Below, piece by piece: positions 14,955 to 23,518 of a DNA stretch of 64,000 bases. Origin of the DNA: Mycolicibacter heraklionensis. GTDB taxonomy: Bacteria; Actinomycetota; Actinomycetes; Mycobacteriales; Mycobacteriaceae. The notes under the pieces were generated by a model. It made no database searches and was not told where the DNA came from. It saw only the letters and a program-made list of their open reading frames with translations. Every line of letters begins with the position of its first letter. The stretch's first letter is position 1. The DNA is taken from contig NZ_LDPO01000005.1 of assembly GCF_001021505.1 (NCBI RefSeq), forward strand, positions 124,001 through 188,000, given 5' to 3'. A program made the translations under genes and the position numbers.

Positions 14955-15636
14955 GCTCGCCCCTTCCGTCGGTCAGGCCGGCGATCGGTGTCTGATCAAG
15001 GTGCTCGAGCAGATCCTCGGCGTTGTCGAAAACGGCAGCGGCACCGGCTGTTTCCAGTTCGGCGCGAGAGACGCCGCCGCTGAGCAGACAGATGCTGGGC
15101 ACCCCGGCGCGCAGACATGCCTGCGCGTCCCAGACCGCGTCGCCCACGAAGACCGCGCGCTGCGCCGTTGCGCCGACCCGGTCCAGCGCAATCCCGATGA
15201 TGTCTGGATTCGGCTTCGCGACGTCGACATCGGCCGACGAGGTGACGGCCGCGACCAGGTCGTCGCAGCCGAGCACTTTGCGCAGCACCGCCAACTCATC
15301 GTCGGGCGCCGAGGTGGCCAGCACCACCGCAAGGCCGAGGGCAGCCACGCGTTCCAGCAGCTTCCGGGCACCAGGCAGCGGCGACAGCAAGGCCGAGGAC
15401 TGCAAGTAGTACTGCGAGTGCAGGTCTTTGAGCCGCTGGCGGACGTCGTCGGATGCGTCGTCGGACAACACGCGCACCAGCTCGGATCCGTCCATTCCGA
15501 TGGCGCGGTGGATGCGCCACGACTCCACCTCGAGGTGCAGCTCGGCGAATGCGCGCCGCCAGGCGTACACGTGCAGATAGTTGGAATCGACCAGCGTGCC
15601 GTCGACGTCGAACAACACAGCCGAGTGGGCGCTCAC
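14947..15636 (-). CDS. HAD-superfamily hydrolase (phosphoglycolate-phosphatase type)
   Basis: 229 residues. Motif I is DVDGTLVD at 10-17 (nucleophile Asp and acid Asp), motif II is the threonine in VVLATSAPDD, and motifs III/IV are AKPNPD and VFVGDAVWD. The helical cap follows motif I, as in the beta-phosphoglucomutase/phosphoglycolate phosphatase group. GTG 15636 has GAGAGGAA about 6 bases upstream. It is the first gene of the operon with the nucleotidyltransferase and phosphoesterase. It is divergent from katE across 99 bases. Confidence 0.88.
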   Translation of the reverse strand: MSAHSAVLFDVDGTLVDSNYLHVYAWRRAFAELHLEVESWRIHRAIGMDGSELVRVLSDDASDDVRQRLKDLHSQYYLQSSALLSPLPGARKLLERVAALGLAVVLATSAPDDELAVLRKVLGCDDLVAAVTSSADVDVAKPNPDIIGIALDRVGATAQRAVFVGDAVWDAQACLRAGVPSICLLSGGVSRAELETAGAAAVFDNAEDLLEHLDQTPIAGLTDGRGEHG

Positions 15637-15669
15637 GGTGTTCCTCTCTCGTTTGCCGATGTCCGGGCC

Positions 15670-15716
15670 GTTTGCGGATGTCCCGGCTGGGATACCCACC
15701 CACGGACTTCCCAAAT
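15670..15716. promoter_or_regulatory. Weak SigF-like promoter pair between the HAD operon and katE
   Basis: On the plus strand GTTT at 15670-15673 is followed after 15 bases by GGGATA. On the minus strand ATTT (complement of 15713-15716) is followed after 15 bases by GGGTAT (15692-15697). Each has one or two departures from the SigF consensus. They overlap at the same hexamer, so one site could serve either direction. Confidence 0.35.
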
Positions 15717-15735
15717 ACTGACGAGAGGAAAAGCG

Positions 15736-17862
15736 GTGGCTACCGAGGACCGTGATGCCAAGCAGCGACAGCTCGACGAGTGCCGGGTCGACCGGCAGTC
15801 CGGGTACCTGACGACTCAGCAGGGGGTGCGAGTCGACCACACCGACGACGCGTTGACCGTCGGTGAGCGTGGGCCGACCCTGTTGGAGGACTTCCATGCC
15901 CGGGAGAAGATCACCCACTTCGATCACGAGCGGATCCCCGAGCGGGTGGTGCATGCCCGCGGTTCGGGCGCTTACGGTTACTTCGAGCCCTACGACGACT
16001 CGCTTGCGCAGTACACCGCGGCACGGTTTCTGACCACGCCGGGTACCAAGACGCCGGTGTTCGTGCGGTTCTCCACCGTGGCGGGCTTCCGCGGCTCGGC
16101 CGACACCGTGCGCGACGTGCGCGGCTTCGCCACGAAGTTCTACACCGAGGCGGGAAACTACGATCTGGTGGGCAATAACTTTCCGGTGTTCTTCATTCAG
16201 GACGGCATCAAGTTCCCGGATTTCGTGCACGCGGTGAAACCCGAGCCGGACAACGAGATTCCGCAGGCCCAGTCCGCTCACGACACGCTGTGGGACTTTG
16301 TGTCGCTGCAGCCGGAGACCTTGCACGCCATCATGTGGCTGATGTCGGACCGCGCCTTGCCGCGCAGTTACCGGATGATGCAGGGCTTCGGCGTACACAC
16401 CTTCCGTTTCGTCAACGCCAAGGGCGAAGGGACATTCGTGAAATTCCACTGGAAGCCGAAGCTCGGAGTGCATTCGCTGATCTGGGACGAATGCCAGAAG
16501 ATCGCCGGCAAGGACCCCGACTTCAACCGCCGGGACCTGTGGGACGCCATTGCGGCGGGTCAGTTTCCGGAATGGGAACTCGGCGTGCAGCTGGTGGCGG
16601 AAAGCGACGAGTTCAATTTCGACTTCGACCTGTTGGACGCCACCAAAATCATTCCCGAAGAACAGGTTCCGGTGCGCCCGGTAGGAAGGATGGTGCTCAA
16701 CCGTAACCCGGAGAACTTCTTCGCCGAAACCGAGCAGGTGGCCTTCTGTACCGCCAACGTGGTGCCGGGAATCGACTTCACCAATGACCCGTTGCTGCAG
16801 TTCCGCAACTTCTCCTACCTCGACACCCAGCTGATCCGGCTCGGCGGGCCCAACTTCGCCCAGCTCCCGGTCAACCGGCCGATCGTCGATGTGCGCAATA
16901 ACCAGCACGACGGCTACGGCCAGCACGCGATTCCGACGGGGAAGTCCAGCTACTACAAGAACTCAGTGGGGGGCGGTTGCCCGGCGCTGGCGGACGAAGG
17001 GGTGTTCCGGCACTACACCGAGAAGGTGGACGGCGCCAAGATCCGCAAGCGCGCCGCGAGTTTCGAGAACCACTACAGCCAGGCGCGGATGTTCTGGCGC
17101 AGCATGTCCGAGCCGGAGGCCAAGCACATCGTCGCCGCCTACGCCTTCGAACTGGGGAAATGCGAGACCATCGAGATCCGGCAGCGGGTGGTCGAACAAC
17201 TCAACTTGGTTGACCACGGCCTGGCGCGGCAGGTGGCCGAGAAACTGGGCCTGGCGGCACCCGACGAGCGGCCCGTCGACGAGGTGGTGCTGTCACCGGC
17301 GCTCTCGCAGCTGAGCGACGCCGGTGTTCCCGCCGGGACGGCTGCGCCCGGCATCGAAAGTCGCAAGATCGCAGTGCTGGCCGCCGACGGGGTGGACGTC
17401 GAAGGGGTCGAACGGTTCGTCGCGGCGATGCGGGAGCGTGGCGCGATCGCCGAGGTGCTGGCGCCCATCGCCGGTGGTCAGCTCGCCGGCGGCTCCGGTG
17501 GGCAGTTGAGTGTCGACCGGGCCTTCACAACGATGGCGTCGGTGCTCTACGACGCGGTGGTCGTGCCATGTGGGCCAGACGCCGTGCAGGCGCTCTCCGG
17601 CGACGGGTATGCGATGCACTTCGTCACGGAGGCCTACAAACACCTCAAGGTGGTCGGGGCGTTCGGGGCTGGTGTCACGCTGCTGCCCAAGGCCGGCATC
17701 TCCGAGCAGCCGGCCGAGGACACCACGGTCGTGGTCTCGTCCGGGGTGGTGACGACGACCGCAGCCGCGGATGACCTCAACGACGAGTTCTTCGACGCGT
17801 TCGCCGCCGCACTCGCCGAGCACCGCGCCTGGAACCGCGCTGCCGACGCGGTTCCCGCCTAG
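15736..17862 (+). CDS. katE: Large-subunit catalase (HPII/KatE type)
   Basis: 708 residues. It breaks down hydrogen peroxide using heme in the cytoplasm. The catalase core (about residues 20-540) has the catalytic His in RVVHARG (H73), the active-site Asn in [12 protein letters not shown] and the heme-ligand tyrosine region [18 protein letters not shown]. Residues about 550 to 700 form the extra DJ-1/class I glutaminase-like flavodoxin domain found only in large-subunit (clade 2) catalases. GTG 15736 follows GAGAGGAA by 5 bases. It is divergent from the HAD operon. Such monofunctional catalases are known SigF-dependent stress genes in some mycobacteria. Confidence 0.95.
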   Translation: MATEDRDAKQRQLDECRVDRQSGYLTTQQGVRVDHTDDALTVGERGPTLLEDFHAREKITHFDHERIPERVVHARGSGAYGYFEPYDDSLAQYTAARFLTTPGTKTPVFVRFSTVAGFRGSADTVRDVRGFATKFYTEAGNYDLVGNNFPVFFIQDGIKFPDFVHAVKPEPDNEIPQAQSAHDTLWDFVSLQPETLHAIMWLMSDRALPRSYRMMQGFGVHTFRFVNAKGEGTFVKFHWKPKLGVHSLIWDECQKIAGKDPDFNRRDLWDAIAAGQFPEWELGVQLVAESDEFNFDFDLLDATKIIPEEQVPVRPVGRMVLNRNPENFFAETEQVAFCTANVVPGIDFTNDPLLQFRNFSYLDTQLIRLGGPNFAQLPVNRPIVDVRNNQHDGYGQHAIPTGKSSYYKNSVGGGCPALADEGVFRHYTEKVDGAKIRKRAASFENHYSQARMFWRSMSEPEAKHIVAAYAFELGKCETIEIRQRVVEQLNLVDHGLARQVAEKLGLAAPDERPVDEVVLSPALSQLSDAGVPAGTAAPGIESRKIAVLAADGVDVEGVERFVAAMRERGAIAEVLAPIAGGQLAGGSGGQLSVDRAFTTMASVLYDAVVVPCGPDAVQALSGDGYAMHFVTEAYKHLKVVGAFGAGVTLLPKAGISEQPAEDTTVVVSSGVVTTTAAADDLNDEFFDAFAAALAEHRAWNRAADAVPA

Positions 17863-17872
17863 GTCTCCTCGA

Positions 17873-18310
17873 TCAGGGCACCAGGCGAAGTGGGCGGCCG
17901 GACCGCTGCACCTCGGCCAACGCGTCCGTCAGCGAGTCCACCAGCGGAAGCCGAGCGTGCGGATCGCAGATCCGCAGCAAGGTCGACAGCGCGGGACTCT
18001 GGACCACCTTCAGTTTGGTCTGTGCGCTGCAACATTGCGCGCTGATCGACTGAAGAGCTGAAAACCCGGTGGTCCCAATAAATGTCAGTTCAGAGAGATC
18101 CACCACCAGCCATTCGCAGCATTCGGCGCAGCGTTTGGCGTAGTCCGCGAATGAGCTGGCGTTCGCCGCGTCGATCTCCCCGTTCACGGCGACGACGGCT
18201 CCGGTGCGACCCCAGTGGACAGTGAACTTGGCGGTGTGATTCCGCCAAACTTGAGTGGCTTCCGTTGCGGGAGTGGCGAAAGCGTTCTGAGTAATCTTGC
18301 TGATCGTCAT
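17873..18310 (-). CDS. STAS-domain anti-anti-sigma factor
   Basis: 145 residues. After a 30-residue N-terminal extension there is a full STAS domain: VVAVNGEIDAANASSFADYA, then WLVVDLSELTFIGTTGFSAL, then a final helix. The GTTGFSAL loop holds the threonine/serine that an RsbW-type kinase phosphorylates in this family. It therefore probably binds an anti-sigma kinase and frees a sigma factor such as SigF. It lies convergent with katE, separated by 10 bases. Upstream, 18311-18503 has no clear promoter. Confidence 0.88.
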   Translation of the reverse strand: MTISKITQNAFATPATEATQVWRNHTAKFTVHWGRTGAVVAVNGEIDAANASSFADYAKRCAECCEWLVVDLSELTFIGTTGFSALQSISAQCCSAQTKLKVVQSPALSTLLRICDPHARLPLVDSLTDALAEVQRSGRPLRLVP

Positions 18311-18489
18311 GTTGTGGCTCCATCAGTCGACGAATCGTGCTGTTGGATCACGTCAACGTAATCACTTCCGGGTCTGCGTTTACGCGGTGACGTTTCACTG
18401 CGGCTGTGAACTCAACCGGAGGAACCAGACGTTACCGAGGTCCACTCCGATTGGCCAAGAGATACCCGACAATTTCTGGAAAATCCCAG

Positions 18490-18506
18490 TGAAACCTTAA
18501 GTTTCA
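18490..18506 (-). terminator. Short inverted repeat at the stop of the ferritin-like gene
   Basis: TGAAAC, five bases, GTTTCA: a 6-bp perfect stem overlapping the stop codon of the gene at 18504. It is AT-rich with no long U-run, so it is a weak terminator candidate at best. Confidence 0.25.
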
Positions 18507-19499
18507 GTTTGTGAGCAGCGATGAACGTCCGGCCGACCAGGCCGAGGTCATCAGGTCGGCGAGCCGATTTTCCACAGCGTCGAGAGCTCGCATACCGAAT
18601 ACGACATCCGTCTCCAATTGCGGAGCACCGTCCAACAGGTCGCCGATCACGTCGGTGCGCACCACCTGTTCGTGTACCGCATCGGCCTCGACGTGCTCGG
18701 CGTAGAACGCCACGCACGGCTCCGGCGCGCCCATCCGCCGCAGCGCGGAAACCAGGCGACGTGAGCCGGGCGGGGAGGTGATCTCGGTGGCCGCGAAGTG
18801 TCCGGCGGCCGCACCCCGCCAGCGGCGGTGCAGCCCGAACAGCGACATCAGGTTCACTACCGCCAGCGACTCGGCGGGAACAACGTCGAGGTAGGCGAGG
18901 TAACCGGCATCCAGCCCGGCAGCGGTGAGCAGGTCGGCGAAGAGCTGCTGGTGCACCCGCGGCCCTCGCCCGGCGCCGTACTCGTCGTATTCGACCGCGA
19001 CGAACGACGCCTTGGCCTGGCCGGTCAGGCGCGGGATGAGCCAGGCGTGCGGATCGCCCTCTTTGAGGTGGTACAGCGATCTGTGCACGAAGTACTCGCG
19101 CGCCTGCTCCCAGGTGCCCTGATCGCGCAGGAACCACGAGGGCCCGGTACCGTGTACGGGCTCGGTTGCCGCAGCATCCATTTCGGCATTGGCCGTCGCG
19201 TCCGGGGGGATCACTCCGACATCCCGGCGGACGCGATCGAGGAACGCGTGCTCCAGTTGTGCACGCAGCTCCAGCAGGGTGGCGTCCCACTCCCAACCCG
19301 GGTCCACTCCGGCGAACCCGCGGTAATGCAACTCGTAGCAGACGTACAGCGCCAGTTGCAGGTCGCGGCCATAGGGGTCGGCGTCGGCGGTCGGGGGAAT
19401 GAACTCGTGGGCCGCCCCGGCGGGCCGACGCACCAGGCCGCACACCGCCGCGGACAACGGCCCGCACGCGACGGGCAGACGCGGCTCGGTGTGGATCAT
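18504..19499 (-). CDS. Iron-containing redox enzyme family (heme-oxygenase-like fold)
   Basis: 331 residues. Helical protein with metal-ligand-type motifs in the order expected for the haem-oxygenase-like diiron family: LEHAFLDRVRRD, REYFVHRSLYHLKEGDPHAW, SFVAVEYDEYGAG...H and FYAEHVEADAVHEQ. Members bind two irons and carry out varied oxidations; the substrate here is unknown. ATG 19499 begins before the conserved part. A SigF-type promoter lies 21 to 47 bases upstream, back to back with that of the F420-dependent gene. Confidence 0.8.
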   Translation of the reverse strand: MIHTEPRLPVACGPLSAAVCGLVRRPAGAAHEFIPPTADADPYGRDLQLALYVCYELHYRGFAGVDPGWEWDATLLELRAQLEHAFLDRVRRDVGVIPPDATANAEMDAAATEPVHGTGPSWFLRDQGTWEQAREYFVHRSLYHLKEGDPHAWLIPRLTGQAKASFVAVEYDEYGAGRGPRVHQQLFADLLTAAGLDAGYLAYLDVVPAESLAVVNLMSLFGLHRRWRGAAAGHFAATEITSPPGSRRLVSALRRMGAPEPCVAFYAEHVEADAVHEQVVRTDVIGDLLDGAPQLETDVVFGMRALDAVENRLADLMTSAWSAGRSSLLTN

Positions 19500-19519
19500 T
19501 GCGCTGGACACGCTTGCGG

Positions 19520-19546
19520 GTACCCCGCGTGGGGACTGTGCCAAAC
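19520..19546 (-). promoter_or_regulatory. SigF-type promoter of the iron-containing redox gene
   Basis: On the minus strand GTTT (19546-19543), 17 bases, GGGTAC (19525-19520), ending 20 bases before ATG 19499. Confidence 0.55.
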
Positions 19547-19557
19547 GGCGCCGCGTC

Positions 19558-19582
19558 GTTTCGGCGGTCGGCCGTTGGGTAT
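19558..19582 (+). promoter_or_regulatory. SigF-type promoter of the F420-dependent oxidoreductase gene
   Basis: GTTT at 19558-19561, 15 bases, GGGTAT at 19577-19582, which is the exact consensus -10. The start codon is 10 bases further, giving a nearly leaderless transcript. Confidence 0.6.
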
Positions 19583-19592
19583 CCCGAGCAGC

Positions 19593-20579
19593 ATGACACG
19601 CTTCGGCTACACCCTGATGACCGAGCAGAGCGGGCCGGCAGAGCTGGTCCGGTACGCCGTTGCCGCCGAAGAACGCGGTTTCGACTTCGCGGTGTGCAGC
19701 GATCACTTTTCGCCGTGGTTGGCATCGCAGGGCCACGCCCCCAATGCGTGGGCGCTGCTGGGGGCGGTCGCGCACGCCACCCAGCACATGGGTCTGTACA
19801 GCTACGTGACCTGTCCGACGATGCGCTACCACCCAGCGATCGTGGCCCAGCAGGCCGCCACCGTGCAGATCCTCGCCGAGGGCCGGTTCACCCTGGGCCT
19901 GGGCAGCGGGGAGAACCTCAACGAGCACATCGTGACGGGAGCCGGTTGGCCGAACGTAGCGCGCAGGCAGGCCATGCTCGGCGAAGCCATCAAGATCATC
20001 CGCGAGCTGCTGATGGGCGAGACGGTCGACCACGACGGCGACTACTTCCATGTCGACCAAGCGCGGCTGTGGGACCTTCCGGACATCCCGGTCGCGCTGG
20101 CCGTGGCCATGTCGGGACCCAAGGGCGTGGACAGATTCGCCGCGGCCGCCGATCACCTGATCGCGGTGCAGCCCGACCGGGATCTGGTCCAGTCCTGGCA
20201 TGCCGCACGGCAGGCGGCCGGGCTGGCCGGCGGTGGGCGAGTCATCGGTCAGCTGCCGGTGTGCTGGGACCCCGACCGGGATACGGCGATACAGCGCGCC
20301 CATCGGCAGTTCCGTTGGTTCGGCGGCGGATGGCTGGTCAATTCCGAGCTACCGACACCGGCCGCGTTCGCTGCCGCCACCCGCTACGTGCAGCCGCGGG
20401 ATGTCGCCGGCGCCATTGCATGCGGACCGGATCTGGATGCGATCGTCGATGCGGTCGGCGCCTACCGGGACGCCGGATTCACCGACATCGCGCTGATCCA
20501 GATCGGCGACCAGTCCCAGGAGGCATTCCTCAAGGAGGCCGCAGAGCCGCTGCTGGCGGCGCTGCGCGACGCACCGTAA
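19593..20579 (+). CDS. F420-dependent oxidoreductase, LLM class, TIGR03557-like
   Basis: 328 residues with the luciferase-like TIM-barrel fold: FGYTLMTEQSGPAELVRYAV at the start, FAVCSDHFSPWLASQGHAPN, then ILAEGRFTLGLGSGENLNEH. This is the glucose-6-phosphate-dehydrogenase-like F420 group (TIGR03557). F420 is a deazaflavin that carries hydride; the last genes for making it, fbiA and fbiB, lie later in this window. The substrate is not known. Its promoter is divergent from that of the iron-containing redox gene, suggesting shared stress control. Confidence 0.87.
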   Translation: MTRFGYTLMTEQSGPAELVRYAVAAEERGFDFAVCSDHFSPWLASQGHAPNAWALLGAVAHATQHMGLYSYVTCPTMRYHPAIVAQQAATVQILAEGRFTLGLGSGENLNEHIVTGAGWPNVARRQAMLGEAIKIIRELLMGETVDHDGDYFHVDQARLWDLPDIPVALAVAMSGPKGVDRFAAAADHLIAVQPDRDLVQSWHAARQAAGLAGGGRVIGQLPVCWDPDRDTAIQRAHRQFRWFGGGWLVNSELPTPAAFAAATRYVQPRDVAGAIACGPDLDAIVDAVGAYRDAGFTDIALIQIGDQSQEAFLKEAAEPLLAALRDAP

Positions 20580-20581
20580 CG

Positions 20582-20607
20582 GTTTCGGGTGCAAGCGCCG
20601 AGGGTAC
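20582..20607 (+). promoter_or_regulatory. SigF-type promoter of the usfY-like gene
   Basis: GGTTT at 20581-20585, 16 bases, GGGTAC at 20602-20607. It begins right after the stop of the preceding gene. ATG 20617 lies 9 bases after the -10, so the message is close to leaderless. M. tuberculosis usfY is itself transcribed from a SigF promoter. Confidence 0.7.
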
Positions 20608-20616
20608 AGGGACCTC

Positions 20617-20892
20617 ATGGACGACACCGATGAGGGAATCGATCGCAGGCGTACTACCCAGCCGCGGGCCGGACTGGTGTTCAAGGACCGCCGCGAGTTG
20701 CCGGGATTGGTCATGCTGCTGATGGCGGCACTCGCATTGGTGGGTTTCATGAGCGCTGCCGCGCAGCACGACGCCGGGTGGACGCTCGGCTTCGGAATCT
20801 CAGTTCTGGTGCTGGCAATCGGCGGCTTGACCTGGGTTTTCATCGGTCGAAACCGCACCACCCACGCCGGCAATCACCGGCGTCAGACCTAA
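20617..20892 (+). CDS. usfY: UsfY-family membrane protein
   Basis: 91 residues with two transmembrane helices (about 30-48 and 56-76) after a polar start DRRRTTQPRAGLVFKDRRELPG. The layout and the RTTxPxAG start and PG turn resemble UsfY, the protein encoded upstream of rsbW and sigF in mycobacteria; its function is unknown. In M. tuberculosis the order is usfY, rsbW, sigF, then accA3 convergent. Here accA3 follows almost directly and rsbW and sigF are missing. The 3' end overlaps an opposing acetyltransferase-like frame. Confidence 0.68.
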   Translation: MDDTDEGIDRRRTTQPRAGLVFKDRRELPGLVMLLMAALALVGFMSAAAQHDAGWTLGFGISVLVLAIGGLTWVFIGRNRTTHAGNHRRQT

Positions 20893-21159
20893 CGCGCCCG
20901 CGGCGAACCGGGACACCGCCTGTGCTCCGGTGAGTGCCGCCTGGTCATGCCCGGAGCGATGGCGGCTGCCGATCTCACCCGAGGCTGGATTCAGCGTCAC
21001 CTCGGCCAACAGTTCGCCCGTCGTCGGCTCGCAGACCGCCCAGAAGTAGCGCGAGTCATCGGCCCAGCCGGAGGCTGCCTTCGCGACGTAGTCCGGGTCG
21101 GATTCACCCAGATCGGCCAGGGTGGGACGGTCGTCGACTCGGTCGTCAGCCCGTGGCAT
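20800..21159 (-). CDS. GNAT-like small protein, incomplete or shortened
   Basis: 119 residues from ATG 21159. The segment DPDYVAKAASGWADDSRYFW AVCEPTTGELLAEVTLNP resembles the middle strands of GNAT acetyltransferases, but the acetyl-CoA loop (R/Q-x-x-G-x-G/A) is not seen. In the same frame, plausible sequence ([16 protein letters not shown]) continues upstream of the ATG to the end of accA3 without a normal start codon, so the true N terminus may have been lost. The last 30 residues overlap usfY and are probably not conserved. Confidence 0.45.
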   Translation of the reverse strand: MPRADDRVDDRPTLADLGESDPDYVAKAASGWADDSRYFWAVCEPTTGELLAEVTLNPASGEIGSRHRSGHDQAALTGAQAVSRFAAGALGLTPVIAGVGGAVSTDENPGQAADCQHQN

Positions 21160-21206
21160 CCGCAGATACCACGGGCCGGCGTTGATCTCGACGGGTTCGA
21201 TGTCGC

Positions 21207-23009
21207 TTACTTGATCTCGCAGAGCACGGTGCCCTGCGTGATGGCCGAACCGGCCTCTGCCGACAGGCCGGTGATGACACCGTCCTTGTGCGCGGTGACC
21301 GGGTTCTCCATCTTCATGGCCTCCAGGACGACGACCAGGTCACCGGCGGCGACCTCCTGGCCCTCCTCGACGGCCACCTTCACCACGGTGCCCTGCATGG
21401 GTGCGGTCACGGCGTCACCGGACGCCGCCGCACCGCCATGGGCGCCACGCTTGCGAGCCTTGGGCTTCTTCCGGATGACTCCGGCGGCACCGCCGCCGCC
21501 CGCACCGCCGCCGCCCAGCGCCAGGTCGCCCGGCAGCGACACCTCCAGGCGCCGTCCGCCGACCTCGACGACCACCTTCTGCCGCGGCTGCGCGTCCTCG
21601 TCGTCGAGCGGCTCGCCACCGGTGAAGGGTTCGATGTTGTTCTCGAACTCGGTCTCGATCCATCGGGTGTGCACCGAGAAGCCGTTCTCGTCACCGACAA
21701 AGGCCGGGTCGCGAACCACCACCCGGTCGAACGGGATGACCGTGGCGAGCCCCTCCACGTGGAACTCGTCCAGGGCGCGCCGGGCGCGCTCCAGCGCCTC
21801 GGTGCGGGTCGCGCCGGTGACGATCAGCTTGGCCAGCATCGAGTCGAACTGGCCGCCGATCACCGAACCGGTCTCCACGCCGGAATCCATCCGGATGCCG
21901 GGGCCGGTCGGCGGGTCGAAGCGGGTGACCGGGCCGGGGGCGGGCAGGAAGCCGCGACCGGCGTCCTCGCCGTTGATGCGGAACTCGATCGAGTGGCCTC
22001 GGGGCGCGGGGTCTTCGGTGATGTCCAGCGTCTCGCCGTTGGCGATCCGGAACTGCTCACGCACCAGGTCGATGCCGGAGGTCTCCTCGGTGACCGGGTG
22101 TTCCACCTGAAGACGGGTGTTGACCTCCAGGAAGCTGATCAGGCCGTCCTGGCCGACCAGGTACTCCACGGTGCCGGCGCCGTAGTAGCCGGCCTCCTTG
22201 CAGATCCGCTTGGCGGACTCGTGGATCTCCTTGCGCTGCGCGTCGGTCAGGAACGGCGCCGGGGCCTCCTCGACCAGCTTCTGGAAGCGGCGCTGCAGCG
22301 AGCAGTCGCGGGTGCCCGCGACGACGACGTTGCCGTGCATGTCGGCGATGACCTGCGCCTCGACGTGGCGCGGCTTGTCCAGGTAGCGCTCCACGAAGCA
22401 CTCGCCGCGACCGAACGCGGCCACCGCCTCACGGGTCGCGGACTCGAAGAGCTCGGGGATCTCCTCGATGGTGCGGGCCACCTTCATGCCGCGGCCACCG
22501 CCGCCGAACGCGGCCTTGATCGCGACCGGCACGCCGTACTCCTTGGCGAAGGCCACCACCTCGTCGGCGTCCTTGACCGGGTCCGGGGTGCCGGGCACCA
22601 GCGGAGCCTTGGCACGCGCGGCGATGTGGCGCGCGGTGACCTTGTCGCCTAGGTCGCGAATCGACTGCGGGCTCGGCCCGATCCAGATCAACCCGGCGTC
22701 GATGACGGCCTGGGCGAAGTCGCCGTTCTCGGAGAGGAAGCCGTATCCGGGGTGGATGGCGTTCGCGCCCGACTGGGCGGCGGCGTCGAGGATCTTCTCG
22801 AACACCAGGTAGGACTCGGCCGACGTCTGCCCGCCCAGCGCGAACGCCTCATCGGCAAGCCGGACGTGCGGTGCGTCGGCGTCGGGCTCGGCGTACACGG
22901 CCACGCTGGCCAGTCCGGCGTCGCGCGCGGCGCGGATCACCCGGACTGCGATCTCTCCGCGGTTGGCGACGAGCACCTTGGAGATCTTCGAGCTGGCATC
23001 GTTTGCCAC
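21207..23009 (-). CDS. accA3: Acyl-CoA carboxylase biotinylated alpha subunit AccA3
   Basis: 600 residues. It combines an ATP-grasp biotin carboxylase (about 10-455; [45 protein letters not shown]) with a C-terminal biotin carrier domain whose biotinyl lysine is in EAMKMENP (K566). It carboxylates biotin and serves AccD4, AccD5 and AccD6 in making malonyl-, methylmalonyl- and long-chain carboxyacyl-CoA for fatty and mycolic acids. GTG 23009 is chosen because AGGAGG precedes it by 5 to 6 bases and the length equals M. tuberculosis AccA3. Neighbours match Rv3284 to Rv3280. A sequence shared with the accD5 start region lies just upstream. Confidence 0.96.
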   Translation of the reverse strand: MANDASSKISKVLVANRGEIAVRVIRAARDAGLASVAVYAEPDADAPHVRLADEAFALGGQTSAESYLVFEKILDAAAQSGANAIHPGYGFLSENGDFAQAVIDAGLIWIGPSPQSIRDLGDKVTARHIAARAKAPLVPGTPDPVKDADEVVAFAKEYGVPVAIKAAFGGGGRGMKVARTIEEIPELFESATREAVAAFGRGECFVERYLDKPRHVEAQVIADMHGNVVVAGTRDCSLQRRFQKLVEEAPAPFLTDAQRKEIHESAKRICKEAGYYGAGTVEYLVGQDGLISFLEVNTRLQVEHPVTEETSGIDLVREQFRIANGETLDITEDPAPRGHSIEFRINGEDAGRGFLPAPGPVTRFDPPTGPGIRMDSGVETGSVIGGQFDSMLAKLIVTGATRTEALERARRALDEFHVEGLATVIPFDRVVVRDPAFVGDENGFSVHTRWIETEFENNIEPFTGGEPLDDEDAQPRQKVVVEVGGRRLEVSLPGDLALGGGGAGGGGAAGVIRKKPKARKRGAHGGAAASGDAVTAPMQGTVVKVAVEEGQEVAAGDLVVVLEAMKMENPVTAHKDGVITGLSAEAGSAITQGTVLCEIK

Positions 23010-23030
23010 TGGCCCTCCTGACGGCATGTT

Positions 23031-23047
23031 TAAGAAAGGTCTTTAAG
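23031..23047 (-). promoter_or_regulatory. Sequence shared with the accD5 start region, upstream of accA3
   Basis: On the coding strand: CTTAAAGACCTTTCTTA. The accD5 start carries CTTTAAGATCCTTTCTTA (27230-27213), identical but for one inserted base and one or two changes. It is AT-rich in a GC-rich region and lies 22 bases before the accA3 GTG. It is a candidate site for a regulator shared by the two carboxylase subunits. Confidence 0.45.
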
Positions 23048-23101
23048 AATCTAGCTTCAGGCAGTGTAAGGCGCGACCGCTGAACCTGTTCCAGGTGCCC
23101 C

Positions 23102-23518
23102 TTACGCGGCGCGTAAATGCCGCTTGATGCGGGTCAACATGGCCGACATCCCGCGCAGGCGCAGCGGGCTGATCAGTGCGGCCAGCCCCAGCCGGGACGC
23201 GAAATCCTCCGGCACGCCCAGGATGACGTCGGCCGGCTCGCCGTCGAGGCCGGCGGCCCAGATCGATGCGAAGCCGCGCGTCGTCGGCGCCTCTACAGGC
23301 GCGCTGAAATACAGCCGAACCCGCTGCGGGTCGGCGGCATCCACATGCAGGAACAACGGCGACTGGCACTCCGGTACCGGTTCCATGGCGGATTCGGTCA
23401 GCTCGTCGGGCAGGTCGGGCAGTTCGTCGGCGAATTCGAGCAGCAGCTTGAGCTTGTCCTGGCCTTCGACTTCGGCGAAGTCGGACACCACCTGCGCCAA
23501 TCCCTCCGGCAGGCTCAT
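23102..23518 (-). CDS. SufE-like sulfur acceptor protein
   Basis: 138 residues. SufE fold: residues 1-30 helix, then [22 protein letters not shown] with the cysteine that would accept persulfide, then [20 protein letters not shown], and a final [11 protein letters not shown] helix. SufE proteins move sulfur from a cysteine desulfurase to the Fe-S assembly system. ATG 23518 overlaps the stop of sseA (ATGA), as in the M. tuberculosis pair Rv3283-Rv3284, so the two sulfur proteins are coupled. Confidence 0.88.
   Translation of the reverse strand: MSLPEGLAQVVSDFAEVEGQDKLKLLLEFADELPDLPDELTESAMEPVPECQSPLFLHVDAADPQRVRLYFSAPVEAPTTRGFASIWAAGLDGEPADVILGVPEDFASRLGLAALISPLRLRGMSAMLTRIKRHLRAA

Noticed and set aside
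14947..16926. 659-codon minus frame running from the HAD gene back into katE
   Set aside because: Only the part from GTG 15636 on codes for the HAD protein. The upstream part is antisense to the catalase and has no coding signs.
21288..22652. 454-codon frame opposite accA3
   Set aside because: Composition mirrors the accA3 codon pattern (leucine/valine/aspartate/glycine-rich) and shows no motif. accA3 itself is certain.
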